From Peribacillus acanthi (GTDB lineage: Bacteria; Bacillota; Bacilli; Bacillales; DSM-1321): a stretch of DNA of 64,000 nt. A program made the translations under genes and the position numbers. Below the pieces are notes generated by a model, which was given only the letters and a program-made list of their open reading frames with translations, did no database searches and was not told where the DNA came from. Of the stretch, positions 44,240 to 52,592 are shown piece by piece. Where the stretch lies: assembly GCF_003073175.1 (NCBI RefSeq), contig NZ_QBBX01000012.1, positions 47,839 to 111,838 of the forward strand, written 5' to 3'. Every line of letters starts with the position of its first letter. Positions within the stretch are counted from its first letter, which is position 1.

Positions 44240-44442
44240 ACCCAACCACCCTTTTTCTTTTATTTTCTCGTTTGCAGACATGAAATAACCGCATTACCTT
44301 TAAATGCAACCCTTATTTATGGTACATTTTTTATAATTAGGTATTAGTATAACGAAATACATCCTAGAAGTCACGAAAAATATCTTTAATAAATAAACGC
44401 TTTTAAGTACTAAAGTAATTATAATAAAAGAAGGTGTCTTCC

Positions 44443-46599
44443 TTGCATGAAAACTTATTTGCCTTAGATATAGGCACACGTTCCGTTGTAGGTATCATTT
44501 TAGAAAAAATTAATGAGTCATACCATGTAAAAGATATCTTATCTAAAGAGCATACAGAACGAGCCATGCTAGATGGTCAAATACATGACGTACTGGCTGT
44601 TTCAAAAGTCATTCAAGATATAAAAATTGAACTTGAAGCCAAGCATGGACCGCTCAATAAAGTTTGTGTGGCTGCGGCTGGAAGGGCGCTAAAAACAGAA
44701 AGGGCGAAAGTATCAGTCGATATTGCAGGCAAACCAATGATCAGCAAAGACGACATTCTTCACCTTGAATTAACAGCTGTACAAGCCGCTCAATCTGAGG
44801 TTGCGGAAAAAGGGATGGGAGAACAAAGCTTCCATTACTATTGCGTCGGATATTCTGTACTCTATTATCATTTAGATGGACAAGAGATTGGTAGTTTAAT
44901 AGATCAAAAAGGGGAAAAAGCTTCTGTCGAGATTATTGCAACTTTTTTACCAAAAGTCGTCGTAGAATCATTAATTTCAGCCCTAAAACGTGCTGACTTA
45001 GAGATGCAAGCATTGACACTGGAGCCTATTGCGGCAATAAACGTTCTCATCCCTCCTTCCATGAGAAGATTAAATGTGGCATTGGTTGACATTGGTGCGG
45101 GCACATCCGATATAGCATTGACTGATATGGGAACGGTCATAGCCTATGGAATGGTTCCCATTGCTGGAGATGAGATAACTGAGGCAATCAGTGACCAGCT
45201 ATTGCTTGATTTCCCTTTGGCAGAAGAAGCAAAGAGACAGCTTCTTACTCAAGATCAAATAAAAGTCACGGACATTTTAGGATTTGAAACTGAGATTTAT
45301 AGAACAGAGGTAGTGGAGCAAATTTCTCCTGCATTACATAAACTTGCTGAGTCAATAAGTCACGAAATATTATCTCTCAATAATCACAAATCACCAAAAG
45401 CGATTATGCTTGTCGGTGGTGGAAGCTTAACACCTGAACTTCCAAGATTATTAGCTGAAAAGCTACAGCTGCCAGCTAATCGTGTTGCTATTCGCGGCAT
45501 AGAAGCAATTCAAAACCTTACTCTTGCAGAATCATTAACAAAAGGACCTGAATTAGTAACCCCGATTGGAATAGCTATTGCAGCAAACAAAAATCCAGTA
45601 CAATATGTCAGCATTACTGTAAATGATCAAAGTGTCCGGTTATTTGACATGAAGACATTGACTGTAGGGGATTGCCTTCTTGCTGCAGGAATAAAAATGA
45701 ACAAACTATACGGAAAACCAGGAATGGCCATGATGGTATCCGTGAATGGTCAAACAATAACCATTCCTGGAATTCATGGAACTCCACCTACCCTATTGAA
45801 AAATGGAAATGTTACCTCTCTTGATGATGAAGTGCAAAGTGGAGACGTGATCGTTGCGGAAAAAGGGGAAGATGGCTACCCTGCAACCATTCAAATTCAA
45901 GATTTACTTGATCATATACCAAGGAAAATAGTGACAATCAATGGTACGAAATATGAATTAGAAGCGGTAATAAAACAGAACGGTGAATTTGCATCTGGTG
46001 AGGACGAAGTCCAGGATCGAGATACAATACTCTGTAAGCTACCAGACACGATTGAAGCCTTACTCGACGCATTAGGTCAAAAAAGCTTGCTCAAAAATAT
46101 TTCGTCCTATTCAATATTTATAAATGATAAACCTGTAACGATTGAGAAATATAGCGGCACATTAATGCGGAATGGAATAGAGTGTAAAGGTTCAGCTGGT
46201 TTTGAGGATGGTGATCAGCTTATTTTCAAAAACCCATACACTCCTACCCTACTTGAGCTCACAGATTCACTTAACATTAAATTGAATTATTCTATCCCAA
46301 TCAGCTTTAATGGAAAAAAAATCGTTTTAACAAAATCTGTTGCATCAGTTGAAAGAGCTGGTAAGAATTTAGAAGAAAAGCAAACGATTCATTCCGGGGA
46401 TCGATTAATCATTAAACAAAAGAAAGAGGAACCTTTTATTTTCCAGGATTTATTTAGGCATATCGATATTGAAATGCCTCAAACTTCCAATGCTAGATTC
46501 CTTCTTTTGAAAAATAATAAAGAAACAAGCTTTTATGAACAAATTGAACCAGGAGATGATTTAAGGATTCTTTGGCCTACTACCATCCCAGGTTCTTAA
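44443..46599 (+). CDS. FtsA/PilM-like actin-fold protein with C-terminal repeats
   Basis: A 718-residue cytoplasmic protein whose first 360 residues resemble FtsA and PilM ATPases: phosphate-1 loop FALDIGTRSVVGI (about 6-18), phosphate-2 VALVDIGAGTSDIAL (about 211-225) and adenosine motif AIMLVGGGSLTPELPRL (about 318-334). It has no FtsA membrane helix at its end. Residues about 385-718 instead hold four or five divergent repeats with the pattern V-x-(V/I/F)-N-G ... (K/R)-N-G ... (V/I)-x-x-G-D-x-(I/L), probably small beta-rich domains. The start is a TTG at 44443, with GAAGGTG six bases upstream. It has its own terminator and stands alone between aroA and ytxJ. Function unknown; a scaffold in division or wall growth is a guess. 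B. subtilis has no counterpart at this site as far as I recall. Confidence 0.85.
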   Translation: MHENLFALDIGTRSVVGIILEKINESYHVKDILSKEHTERAMLDGQIHDVLAVSKVIQDIKIELEAKHGPLNKVCVAAAGRALKTERAKVSVDIAGKPMISKDDILHLELTAVQAAQSEVAEKGMGEQSFHYYCVGYSVLYYHLDGQEIGSLIDQKGEKASVEIIATFLPKVVVESLISALKRADLEMQALTLEPIAAINVLIPPSMRRLNVALVDIGAGTSDIALTDMGTVIAYGMVPIAGDEITEAISDQLLLDFPLAEEAKRQLLTQDQIKVTDILGFETEIYRTEVVEQISPALHKLAESISHEILSLNNHKSPKAIMLVGGGSLTPELPRLLAEKLQLPANRVAIRGIEAIQNLTLAESLTKGPELVTPIGIAIAANKNPVQYVSITVNDQSVRLFDMKTLTVGDCLLAAGIKMNKLYGKPGMAMMVSVNGQTITIPGIHGTPPTLLKNGNVTSLDDEVQSGDVIVAEKGEDGYPATIQIQDLLDHIPRKIVTINGTKYELEAVIKQNGEFASGEDEVQDRDTILCKLPDTIEALLDALGQKSLLKNISSYSIFINDKPVTIEKYSGTLMRNGIECKGSAGFEDGDQLIFKNPYTPTLLELTDSLNIKLNYSIPISFNGKKIVLTKSVASVERAGKNLEEKQTIHSGDRLIIKQKKEEPFIFQDLFRHIDIEMPQTSNARFLLLKNNKETSFYEQIEPGDDLRILWPTTIPGS

Positions 46600-46612
46600 T
46601 AAGATACATCCT

Positions 46613-46665
46613 AAAAAAGCCATCTTCACTTTCCTTAAAACGGAAAAATGAAGATGGCTTTTTTT
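46613..46665. terminator. Bidirectional terminator between the FtsA-like gene and ytxJ
   Basis: AAAAAAGCCATCTTCA pairs with TGAAGATGGCTTTTTT, with an inner TTCC/GGAA pair. Confidence 0.9.
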
Positions 46666-46666
46666 A

Positions 46667-46996
46667 TTAATTTTCTTGCTTTGCTGCCAATAAGGATTTT
46701 TTCGTGATTTTCCAGTGTGATGCGTTCCAGACTGGTTCTCCGTTTTTAAATAAAAACGCTTGAGGGGATTCGTGCTTAATGTTATAAGTCTCCGCAATAT
46801 GATTCGATAACGGCCTAGCATCTTGAACAGCCAAATAAGCCATTTTGATACTATTATCTTCATTAGCCACCTTTACATATTCCTCATAAGCTGCATGGCT
46901 AACAGGGCATGTCAAGCTATGTTTAAGCATGAAGAATGAATCTCCTGATAATAAATCTTCAAATTGTTGTTCAGTTTCAATTTTAATCAATGTCAT
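46667..46996 (-). CDS. ytxJ: Bacillithiol-system redox protein YtxJ (BrxC)
   Basis: A thioredoxin-fold protein of 109 residues, taken as a monothiol bacilliredoxin. The active site is SLTCPVSHAA (TCPxS type), where one Cys can resolve bacillithiol mixed disulfides. The frame extends 24 codons upstream into the ytxH tail, but AGAGGAAGGG precedes the ATG at 46996, which yields the family length. Last gene of ytxG-ytxH-ytxJ, a general-stress operon in B. subtilis with a matching sigma-B promoter here. Confidence 0.93.
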   Translation of the reverse strand: MTLIKIETEQQFEDLLSGDSFFMLKHSLTCPVSHAAYEEYVKVANEDNSIKMAYLAVQDARPLSNHIAETYNIKHESPQAFLFKNGEPVWNASHWKITKKSLLAAKQEN

Positions 46997-47070
46997 CTTT
47001 AATTCCCTTCCTCTGGTAAATAAAATGGGCAGTGAAGTCATCGTATCACCCCACCACCCATTTTTCAAAT

Positions 47071-47610
47071 TTATTGATTATAGCGATTTTCTGTTTCTTC
47101 AAATGCCTTTTTAGCTTCTTCCAATTTTAATTTTGCAATATCAGAAGGCTGGCTTGATTGATGGTCGTTATTTGAAATAGTGACCGTCTCAGTCTCCGAA
47201 ACAATTCCTTCGTCCCCTGAATCCAATTCTTCTGTAGAATTATTTGGAGTCACTTTGTTCATAATGGTGCTAGCTTGTTTAGTAACGGTTTCAGTGATCG
47301 TACCTGTTTTAGATTTAGCAACTTCTACAAATTCTGTTCCTTTTTCCACAGCTGTTTGACGAATTTTTTCAGTTTTGTCATTAAAAATGCGAGCTTGATT
47401 GTTTAAATCACTCCGTAACTCTCTTCCTGATTTTGGCGCTAGAAATAATGCTGTTGCTGCTCCTACTAATCCTCCGATGATAGCACCAAATAGAAAGCTT
47501 CCTCCACCCGATTCATTTTGCTGATAGTGTTGATACCCTCTATCATCTGCATTCTTACCGTAATTTTGATATTCTCTCGGATACTCTTTCGGATAATCTT
47601 TTGTATTCAT
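47071..47610 (-). CDS. ytxH: YtxH domain stress protein
   Basis: A 179-residue protein with a polar Tyr/Gln-rich N-terminal tail (1-37), one glycine-rich membrane-like segment (FLFGAIIGGLVGAATALFLA) followed at once by PKSGRELR, the hallmark of YtxH/gas-vesicle-like proteins, and a long charged, largely helical C-terminal part. Two ATGs are in frame; the one at 47610 has AGGAGGAG at better spacing. Second gene of the ytxGHJ stress operon. Molecular role unknown. Confidence 0.92.
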   Translation of the reverse strand: MNTKDYPKEYPREYQNYGKNADDRGYQHYQQNESGGGSFLFGAIIGGLVGAATALFLAPKSGRELRSDLNNQARIFNDKTEKIRQTAVEKGTEFVEVAKSKTGTITETVTKQASTIMNKVTPNNSTEELDSGDEGIVSETETVTISNNDHQSSQPSDIAKLKLEEAKKAFEETENRYNQ

Positions 47611-47647
47611 AGTCATTCTCCTCCTGTTTTAGAAATATAGGGAAATT

Positions 47648-48169
47648 TTATCCACGAGATCGTAAAAATCTCTTTTTAGCTAATGAGTCTGTTTTTTCTG
47701 CTTCTATTTCATTGCGCTCAACGCCATACGCATCGATAGTAAGCTGTTGGTCTTCCTGTTCTTTTCTAGCCTTCCATTTATCTCTAAATTCCATTAGTAC
47801 ATTACCCCATTGAACCACTTGAGCAATTTTCTCTTGGTTATTGTTCATTTCCTTTTGAACCTTTGAAGATACTTTTTGAATGGATTGATTAAAGCCTTTA
47901 ATGGATGTACCAACATCCTTCACGGCATCTACAACTGTATTTAGATTTTCTGATTTCTTTTGTAAGTCTTCTGCTAAAGCATTGGTTTTATGTAACAACT
48001 GAGTTGTTTCCATTGTTACCCCTTGTAGTTGTTGTTCTAATCCTGTTAATGTGTGGGCTACGCTATTTAACGTTGCTTGCAAAGATTTTAATGTTTTCGC
48101 CAGGAATATGACTAATATTAAAAATGCAATTGCAGCCACTGCCGCACTTAAGTATAAAATGATTTCCAA
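47648..48169 (-). CDS. ytxG: DUF948 general stress protein YtxG
   Basis: A 173-residue protein with an N-terminal membrane segment (about 3-25) and then a long coiled coil (26-130), the DUF948 layout. The start is a TTG at 48169 with GGAGGTG upstream. First gene of ytxG-ytxH-ytxJ. GGAGGTG and the sigma-B-like promoter upstream support expression under stress, as in B. subtilis. A link to methyl-accepting-protein-like coiled coils is structural only. Confidence 0.92.
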   Translation of the reverse strand: MEIILYLSAAVAAIAFLILVIFLAKTLKSLQATLNSVAHTLTGLEQQLQGVTMETTQLLHKTNALAEDLQKKSENLNTVVDAVKDVGTSIKGFNQSIQKVSSKVQKEMNNNQEKIAQVVQWGNVLMEFRDKWKARKEQEDQQLTIDAYGVERNEIEAEKTDSLAKKRFLRSRG

Positions 48170-48202
48170 AACTCTACACCTCCGTGATGATTTATCTACA
48201 TA

Positions 48203-48227
48203 TTACCCTTAGTATACATTAATAAAC
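48203..48227 (-). promoter_or_regulatory. Sigma-B-type promoter of ytxGHJ
   Basis: On the minus strand GTTTAT (48222-48227), a 13-base spacer and GGGTAA (48203-48208), one mismatch each from the sigma-B consensus GTTTAA-N12-14-GGGTAT. It lies 34 bases upstream of the ytxG start; B. subtilis ytxGHJ is sigma-B controlled. Confidence 0.65.
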
Positions 48228-48386
48228 TTATATATTTTTCCATAGATATTCATGATTTTCCTTTTTTTTTGTTAAAATATTTCTAATATCTATTATTTAG
48301 CTATCTCAAAAGAAAAAAGTAAAAAAATTGCTATAATTCGGTTACAATAAAGAAGTCATTTAAATTTTCTGGTTGGAGGATACATA

Positions 48387-49502
48387 ATGAAAGACCCTAG
48401 AATACAAACATTAGCAAAAAATTTAATCAATTACTCTGTAAAGCTTCAAAAAGGAGAAAAGGTTTTAATTGAAAACTTTGGCCTTCAACGTGAGCTTGTC
48501 ACTGCTCTAGTGAAGGAAGCATATGCAGCTGGTGGATATCCATTTGTATCATTAAAGGATCACCAAGTAGATCGTTCATTATTGATGGGTGCTCAAAAAG
48601 AACAGTTTGACATGATTGCAGAATTCGAGGCAAATGTTATGAGTAAAATGGATGCATACATTGGTCTTCGTTCTGGTGACAACATCAATGAACATGCTGA
48701 CGTACCAGGGGATAAAATGAAAATTCATGGTGATACAGTCGGGAAGAAGGTACACAGAGAAATTCGTGTTCCGAAAACTCGTTGGGTGGTCCTTCGTTAT
48801 CCAAACTCATCAATGGCACAGTTGGCAAAAATGAGTACGGAAGCTTTCGAAGACTTCTACTTTGATGTTTGTAATCTTGATTACGGAAAAATGAGTGAAG
48901 CTATGGATAGCCTTGTAGCATTAATGAATAAAACGGACAAAGTTCGCATCACTGGTCCAGGAACAGACCTTACTTTCTCCATCAAGGATATCCCAGCAGT
49001 TAAATGTGCTGGTGAATTAAATATTCCAGATGGTGAAGTTTATACAGCACCTGTACGTAACTCTGTCAATGGTGTGATTACTTACAATACTCCATCTCCT
49101 TACCAAGGCTTCACTTTTGAAAATGTAAAGCTTACTTTTAGAGATGGCAAGATTGTTGAAGCAGAGGCAAATGATTCTGAAAGAATTAATCATATTTTTG
49201 ATACTGATGAAGGTGCCCGCTACATCGGAGAATTCGCAATTGGTGTGAATCCTTACATTTTACATCCAATGCAAGATATCCTATTCGATGAAAAAATAGA
49301 TGGCAGCTTCCATTTCACTCCAGGACAATGCTATGATGATGCATTTAACGACAATCATTCCAATATCCACTGGGATATGGTAAATATTCAACGTCCAGAG
49401 TACGGTGGCGGAGAAATCTACTTTGATGACGTATTAATTCGTAAAGATGGTAGATTCGTCATCCCAGAGTTAGAAGTTTTGAATCCAGAGAATCTTAAGT
49501 AA
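48387..49502 (+). CDS. M29-type aminopeptidase
   Basis: A 371-residue metallo-aminopeptidase of the thermophilic-aminopeptidase (M29) family, slightly shorter than AmpS of B. subtilis (about 410). Typical are LIENFGLQRELVTALVKEAY at the start, YIGLRSGDNINE, the metal-site region NIPDGEVYTAPVRNSVNGVI, then EFAIGVNPYI, and the C-terminal DNHSNIHWDMV. Cytoplasmic, no signal peptide. GGTTGGAGG precedes the ATG. Divergent from ytxG; substrate range is unknown. Confidence 0.93.
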   Translation: MKDPRIQTLAKNLINYSVKLQKGEKVLIENFGLQRELVTALVKEAYAAGGYPFVSLKDHQVDRSLLMGAQKEQFDMIAEFEANVMSKMDAYIGLRSGDNINEHADVPGDKMKIHGDTVGKKVHREIRVPKTRWVVLRYPNSSMAQLAKMSTEAFEDFYFDVCNLDYGKMSEAMDSLVALMNKTDKVRITGPGTDLTFSIKDIPAVKCAGELNIPDGEVYTAPVRNSVNGVITYNTPSPYQGFTFENVKLTFRDGKIVEAEANDSERINHIFDTDEGARYIGEFAIGVNPYILHPMQDILFDEKIDGSFHFTPGQCYDDAFNDNHSNIHWDMVNIQRPEYGGGEIYFDDVLIRKDGRFVIPELEVLNPENLK

Positions 49503-49510
49503 ACAAAACA

Positions 49511-49538
49511 AAATCCCCAAGATGACTTGGGGATTTTT
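49511..49538 (+). terminator. Terminator of the aminopeptidase gene
   Basis: AAATCCCCAAG pairs with CTTGGGGATTT around a four-base loop, followed by T. Confidence 0.9.
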
Positions 49539-49586
49539 AATTAACTTGGCAAAGGGACTTTGTAAGTTCTTAAAATGGTATTAAAT

Positions 49587-49691
49587 ATTCTCAAGATTGA
49601 GCCATATATTCCCGACTTTGGTCGCTTTATTCCCAACTAGAGTTGATATAATCCCAACTTTCAATAATATATTCCCATCTTGTCGAATTTC
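49587..49691. repeat. Five 21-bp phased intergenic repeats
   Basis: Cores ATTCTCAAGA, ATTCCCGACT, ATTCCCAACT, AATCCCAACT and ATTCCCATCT begin at 49587, 49608, 49629, 49650 and 49671, exactly 21 bases apart. The remainder of each unit is less conserved. The first unit is degenerate. It lies between the terminators of two convergent genes, and no ribosome site or gene was found in it. Confidence 0.75.
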
Positions 49692-49701
49692 CTCTAATTT
49701 A

Positions 49702-49744
49702 AGAAAAAAAGAAGCAGGTAATAAAATCCTAATTTATTACCTGC
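49702..49744 (-). terminator. Terminator of murC
   Basis: GCAGGTAATAAA pairs with TTTATTACCTGC (49733-49744), followed by a T run on the minus strand. Confidence 0.9.
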
Positions 49745-49754
49745 CTCACCTTAT

Positions 49755-51056
49755 TTAATCTTCCAGTTCAGCTTCATACGCCTTCTGGAATTTAGGAATG
49801 TCCCCAGCGCCCATGAAAAGAATGACACTATTCTGGAATTGCTTCAATACAGAAGTATTATCCTCTGATAAAAGCTTTCCTCCTGGAATTTTTTCTTGTA
49901 AATCTTCAATTGAAAGCTTACCTTGGTTTTCACGAGCGGAACCAAATATCTCACAAAGGAAAACATGATCGGCCATGTTTAAGCTTTCAGCAAACTCAGA
50001 TAAGAAAGTTTGTGTTCTAGTAAAGGTATGCGGTTGGAAAACAGCCACAATTTCTTTCTCCGGATATTTTTTTCGAGCTGAGTCTACTGTAGCTCTTATC
50101 TCAGTTGGATGGTGAGCATAATCATCAATTAAAACTTGATTACCTATCACTTTTTCTGAAAATCTTCTTTTAACCCCTGTAAACGAAAGCAATTGTTCTT
50201 TTACAGCTTCTGCATCAATGTCCTCGTATTTGCATAATGCGATGACAGATAATGCATTCAAGACATTATGGTTTCCATACGTAGGAATAGTGAATGTATC
50301 ATAAAAAGTGTTCCTTACAAAGACGTCGAATGTCGTACCCTCTGTTGTGGAATTAACATTACGGGCTTGGAAATCATTTTCCTCATTAAACCCATAGAAT
50401 ATCACTGGTACCTTGGCTTGTATTTTTTGAAGTTGTTCATCATCCCCACAAGCAATGATTCCTTTATTAACTTGTAAAGCCATCTGTTGAAATGCATCAA
50501 ATACATCATCAATGCTTGCAAAATAATCTGGATGATCAAAGTCAATATTAGTCATTATAGCGTAATCAGGATGGTATGCTAAAAAATGTCTTCGATATTC
50601 ACATGCTTCAAAGACAAAGTATTGTGCATCTTTGTCCCCTCTTCCAGTACCATCTCCAATTAAGAAAGAGGTTGGTTTTGCCCCTCTCATAACGTGAGCC
50701 ATTAGACCAGTTGTCGAGGTTTTCCCATGTGCCCCTGTAATGGCTACACTGGTGAAGTTTTTCATAAAATCACCTAGGAAGCGATGATATCTGATCACTG
50801 GCAGTCCAAGCTCCATAGCTCTTTGAATCTCTTCATGATCATCACGGAATGCATTACCTGCAATAACCGTTAATCCTGGTTGGATATTCTCCTTTGTAAA
50901 AGGGAGGATTTTTATTCCGGATTTTTCAAGACCGATTTGAGTAAACAATTGTTTTTCAATATCTGAGCCTTGTACCTGGTAATTCATATCGTGAAGCACT
51001 TGTGCAAGTGCACTCATACCCGAACCCTTTATTCCAACAAAATGGTATACAGTCAT
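49755..51056 (-). CDS. murC: UDP-N-acetylmuramate-L-alanine ligase
   Basis: Adds the first amino acid of the peptidoglycan stem peptide; cytoplasmic, ATP-dependent. 433 residues. N-terminal [16 protein letters not shown] for the UDP substrate, ATP loop [14 protein letters not shown], and the C-terminal [14 protein letters not shown]. The ATG at 51056 has GGAGGT six bases upstream, so I drop seven upstream codons. In B. subtilis murC also lies close to ytxGHJ and the ytp genes. Candidate wall partner for the PBPs in this window. Confidence 0.97.
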   Translation of the reverse strand: MTVYHFVGIKGSGMSALAQVLHDMNYQVQGSDIEKQLFTQIGLEKSGIKILPFTKENIQPGLTVIAGNAFRDDHEEIQRAMELGLPVIRYHRFLGDFMKNFTSVAITGAHGKTSTTGLMAHVMRGAKPTSFLIGDGTGRGDKDAQYFVFEACEYRRHFLAYHPDYAIMTNIDFDHPDYFASIDDVFDAFQQMALQVNKGIIACGDDEQLQKIQAKVPVIFYGFNEENDFQARNVNSTTEGTTFDVFVRNTFYDTFTIPTYGNHNVLNALSVIALCKYEDIDAEAVKEQLLSFTGVKRRFSEKVIGNQVLIDDYAHHPTEIRATVDSARKKYPEKEIVAVFQPHTFTRTQTFLSEFAESLNMADHVFLCEIFGSARENQGKLSIEDLQEKIPGGKLLSEDNTSVLKQFQNSVILFMGAGDIPKFQKAYEAELED

Positions 51057-51229
51057 ATGAGAACCTCCAACAATCATCTAAACGCAATTCTAATGAAATG
51101 CTATTCATTTATCGTTCATTTTCAGTATTTTTAATTCAGTCCAATGTCAAATGCAACCTTTATACACAATAAAACATTATATCATAATCCTCATATCCTG
51201 AGGATTTAAAATTTCATGTCCATCATTAC

Positions 51230-52339
51230 TTAAATTTCAGATAGATCAACTTTTTCTAATCTTGGATTAGGGCGGAATTTACGGCCTTCTTTGGCTTGAT
51301 GCTTTCCATTTAGCATTACATTGTCACCAGTAAAACCGATATTAATTTTTAATAAACTACTTCCTACTCCGTACATATCGACAGGTGCCCCCGCTTTTTC
51401 GAACTCAATTATTCTTTGTTCGCTAAATCCACCACTTACGACAATTTTCACATGGTTAAATCCTTCAGCGTCTAGTGCATGCCTAAGTGCTGAAATCAGT
51501 TCAATATTAACCCCACGTGGGTCGAATGTTCCTAGCAAGTGCTGGTTTCTAAGAAAATATTTATCAATCATCGTTCTTGATGTATCAACACGTACACCTC
51601 TAAGAACGGAACCGAATTCCCTTGCAACTTTAAGAGCATCTGTTATTACATCATTATTATAATCAACAAGAGCCAATAATTCATCTTCTGGGAATTTCTC
51701 GTGATATGCCTTGCATGCAGCCACAAGATCACCGTTAAAGAGTTGGATTAAGGCATGTGGCATGGTTCCCATCCCTTGTTTGCCCCACCATTCATTCATT
51801 GCATGGGTCGCCTGGGCAGTAACTCCACCAATATGTGCAGCATAACCATCCCCAGCTTGTTGTGTAAAATGATCATCACGATCTCCCATGAAGATGACCG
51901 GTTTTTGATTGCCAGAGATACCTGCTGCTTTAACTACATTATATACATTTGTAGCAACAGAGGTTCTGCGGGCTAAAATACCATCAATGACTCCTTCTAA
52001 ATAGCCAAAGCTTTGGTATGGGCCAGTTATCGTAAGAACTGTTTCAAAAGGCTTGATTTTCTCCCCATCACTTAAAGAAAAAATTTCAAGTTCTTCGGGT
52101 TTATCAGCAAATTCCTTAATTAGAGCTATTACCTCATCTGTCCCACATAAAACCGCATCCTGTTTCTGAAAGAACTGCATGGTAACAATATTGTTCGGGA
52201 AGTAATCCTCTACGATTTCTTTAGTTTTCAAGAAATAAACCGCTGAGAACCAACCTTCTCTTACTCTTTCATCAAATTTGAATGTATGGTTTGTAAGGCG
52301 CTTTAGCTTGCCTTGTAATTTTAATTCAATCTCTTTCAT
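51230..52339 (-). CDS. Nicotinate phosphoribosyltransferase
   Basis: Salvages nicotinate to nicotinate mononucleotide for NAD synthesis. 369 residues, the shorter subgroup of the family. Visible are the N-terminal FKFDERVREGWFSAVYFL, the central ALIQLFNGDLVAACKAY, GVRVDTSR, and the phosphate-binding end KIVVSGGFSEQRI with YGVGSSLL. AGAGGAGTT precedes the ATG. Monocistronic between murC and sftA. A CxxC zinc motif is not present. Alternative: quinolinate type, judged unlikely. Confidence 0.9.
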   Translation of the reverse strand: MKEIELKLQGKLKRLTNHTFKFDERVREGWFSAVYFLKTKEIVEDYFPNNIVTMQFFQKQDAVLCGTDEVIALIKEFADKPEELEIFSLSDGEKIKPFETVLTITGPYQSFGYLEGVIDGILARRTSVATNVYNVVKAAGISGNQKPVIFMGDRDDHFTQQAGDGYAAHIGGVTAQATHAMNEWWGKQGMGTMPHALIQLFNGDLVAACKAYHEKFPEDELLALVDYNNDVITDALKVAREFGSVLRGVRVDTSRTMIDKYFLRNQHLLGTFDPRGVNIELISALRHALDAEGFNHVKIVVSGGFSEQRIIEFEKAGAPVDMYGVGSSLLKINIGFTGDNVMLNGKHQAKEGRKFRPNPRLEKVDLSEI

Positions 52340-52410
52340 TGTAGAACTCCTCTAAGATCTCAAGTACGATCATTATTTTCCGGTTTTATTATCTATTATT
52401 AAATAGAAGT

Positions 52411-52450
52411 AAATAAAGAATACCATATTTTAAGAAGGTATCCTTTATTT
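52411..52450 (-). terminator. Hairpin downstream of sftA
   Basis: Minus-strand AAATAAAGGATACC pairs over 14 positions (one G-U) with GGTATTCTTTATTT around a 12-base loop. The T-run is poor, so it may be a weak terminator. It lies about 140 bases after the sftA stop and just upstream of the nicotinate phosphoribosyltransferase gene. Confidence 0.45.
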
Positions 52451-52592
52451 CACTTTCTTAATGTATAGATGTCTGTATAGAAGAGAATAGACGGAAAAGC
52501 AAATTCTTAAAATAAGCTATAAGGGGAAACTTACCCTCAGCCATTAAATAGCCCGTCAATCGGGAAGTAAATTCTATCACGCATTTTTGATT

